Assembly: GCA_903953455.1 (NCBI GenBank)
Contig: CAJBJW010000364.1
Coordinates: 1 to 37,855 of the forward strand
From: an uncultured Pseudomonadota bacterium
Lineage (GTDB): Bacteria > Pseudomonadota > Gammaproteobacteria > Methylococcales > Methylomonadaceae
DNA: 37,855 nt
Reading direction: 5' to 3'
Shown: positions 37,725 through 37,855 of the stretch, piece by piece
Layout: the number at the start of each line of letters is the position of its first letter
Position numbering within the stretch: position 1 is the first letter of the stretch
The notes under the pieces: model-generated
Seen by the model: only the letters and a program-made list of their open reading frames with translations
Database searches by the model: none
Told to the model about the DNA's origin: nothing
Translations under genes and position numbers: made by a program

Positions 37725-37855
37725 TTAAACTTTGAGTAAATCGTCTTTTGATGCGTCAACAATCGCTTTAATTTTATCGGCTTCAACGCGAGTCATTAGC
37801 GGTTTAAAATCATTTAACTGATGATTGACAAGTGGCTTTAACTCATCAATCCAAC
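37725..37855 (-). CDS. metG: C-terminal end of a probable methionyl-tRNA synthetase (runs off the window)
   Basis: Only the last 42 residues are present, ending at a TAA at 37725-37727. The stretch FKPLMTRVEADKIKAIVDAS followed by KDDL resembles the MetRS segment that follows the anticodon-binding domain, where E. coli reads PLFNRID and VEALVEASKEE. In E. coli this leads into a linker and a C-terminal tRNA-binding/dimerisation domain; here the protein stops. It would thus be the short, monomeric form of MetRS. The match is short, so the identity is probable, not certain. Confidence 0.65.
   Translation of the reverse strand, partial: WIDELKPLVNHQLNDFKPLMTRVEADKIKAIVDASKDDLLKV

Overview
The window reads as chromosomal DNA of a gammaproteobacterium with an AT-leaning composition (by eye roughly 40% GC). 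Most genes match gammaproteobacterial housekeeping families at their diagnostic motifs, and several neighbourhoods follow the gammaproteobacterial plan: arsC-like/DUF2069/hda, hflK-hflC-hisZ-purA, and envC/gpmI/rhodanese/secB/gpsA. A ribulose monophosphate (RuMP) cluster encoding hexulose-6-phosphate synthase, hexulose-6-phosphate isomerase, transketolase and transaldolase points to a C1-assimilating methylotroph, perhaps a low-GC type I methanotroph or a relative. No methane or methanol oxidation gene lies in the window, so that lifestyle is inferred.

Layout. 1-3609 (minus): the N-terminal part of the RNA helicase hrpA, a transglutaminase-like protease, and an orphan ParA ATPase overlapping a CheY-like receiver. 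3903-10721 (plus): gyrA, a two-gene YeeE/YedE sulfur transporter, ftsH, an ArsC-like protein, a DUF2069 membrane protein and hda. 10868-18297 (minus): glnS followed by the RuMP cluster hxlA-hxlB-tkt-X-Y-tal. 18532-19938 (plus): a ZIP metal transporter and iscR. 20016-23504 (minus): dnaE. 23646-29880 (plus): ispB, hflK, hflC, hisZ, purA and a small conserved protein. 29958-35471 (minus): argG, a CtpA-type protease, envC and gpmI. 35660-37646 (plus): a membrane-anchored rhodanese, secB and gpsA. The end of a minus-strand gene, probably metG, closes the window.

The most unusual content is the pair of unrecognised genes X (12500-13138) and Y (11895-12497) between tkt and tal. Both carry a short repeated motif, roughly [ST]-G-V-x-[KR]-Y-L-x-x-Q: three copies at the end of X and nine along Y. 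X also has a signal peptide, two copies of a different motif (YPAxxFEPKVLY) predicted to be periplasmic, and one membrane helix. The arrangement resembles a membrane-anchored receptor or scaffold plus a soluble multivalent linker, encoded among the enzymes of formaldehyde fixation. A role in organising RuMP enzymes is my inference, not something the sequence proves.

Other points of interest are a near-consensus type 1 IscR site over the promoter of an iscR gene with no isc operon beside it, strong hairpins between hxlB and tkt, an orphan ParA/receiver pair, and a probable MetRS lacking its C-terminal tRNA-binding domain. No rRNA, tRNA, CRISPR array, insertion sequence or prophage was seen.
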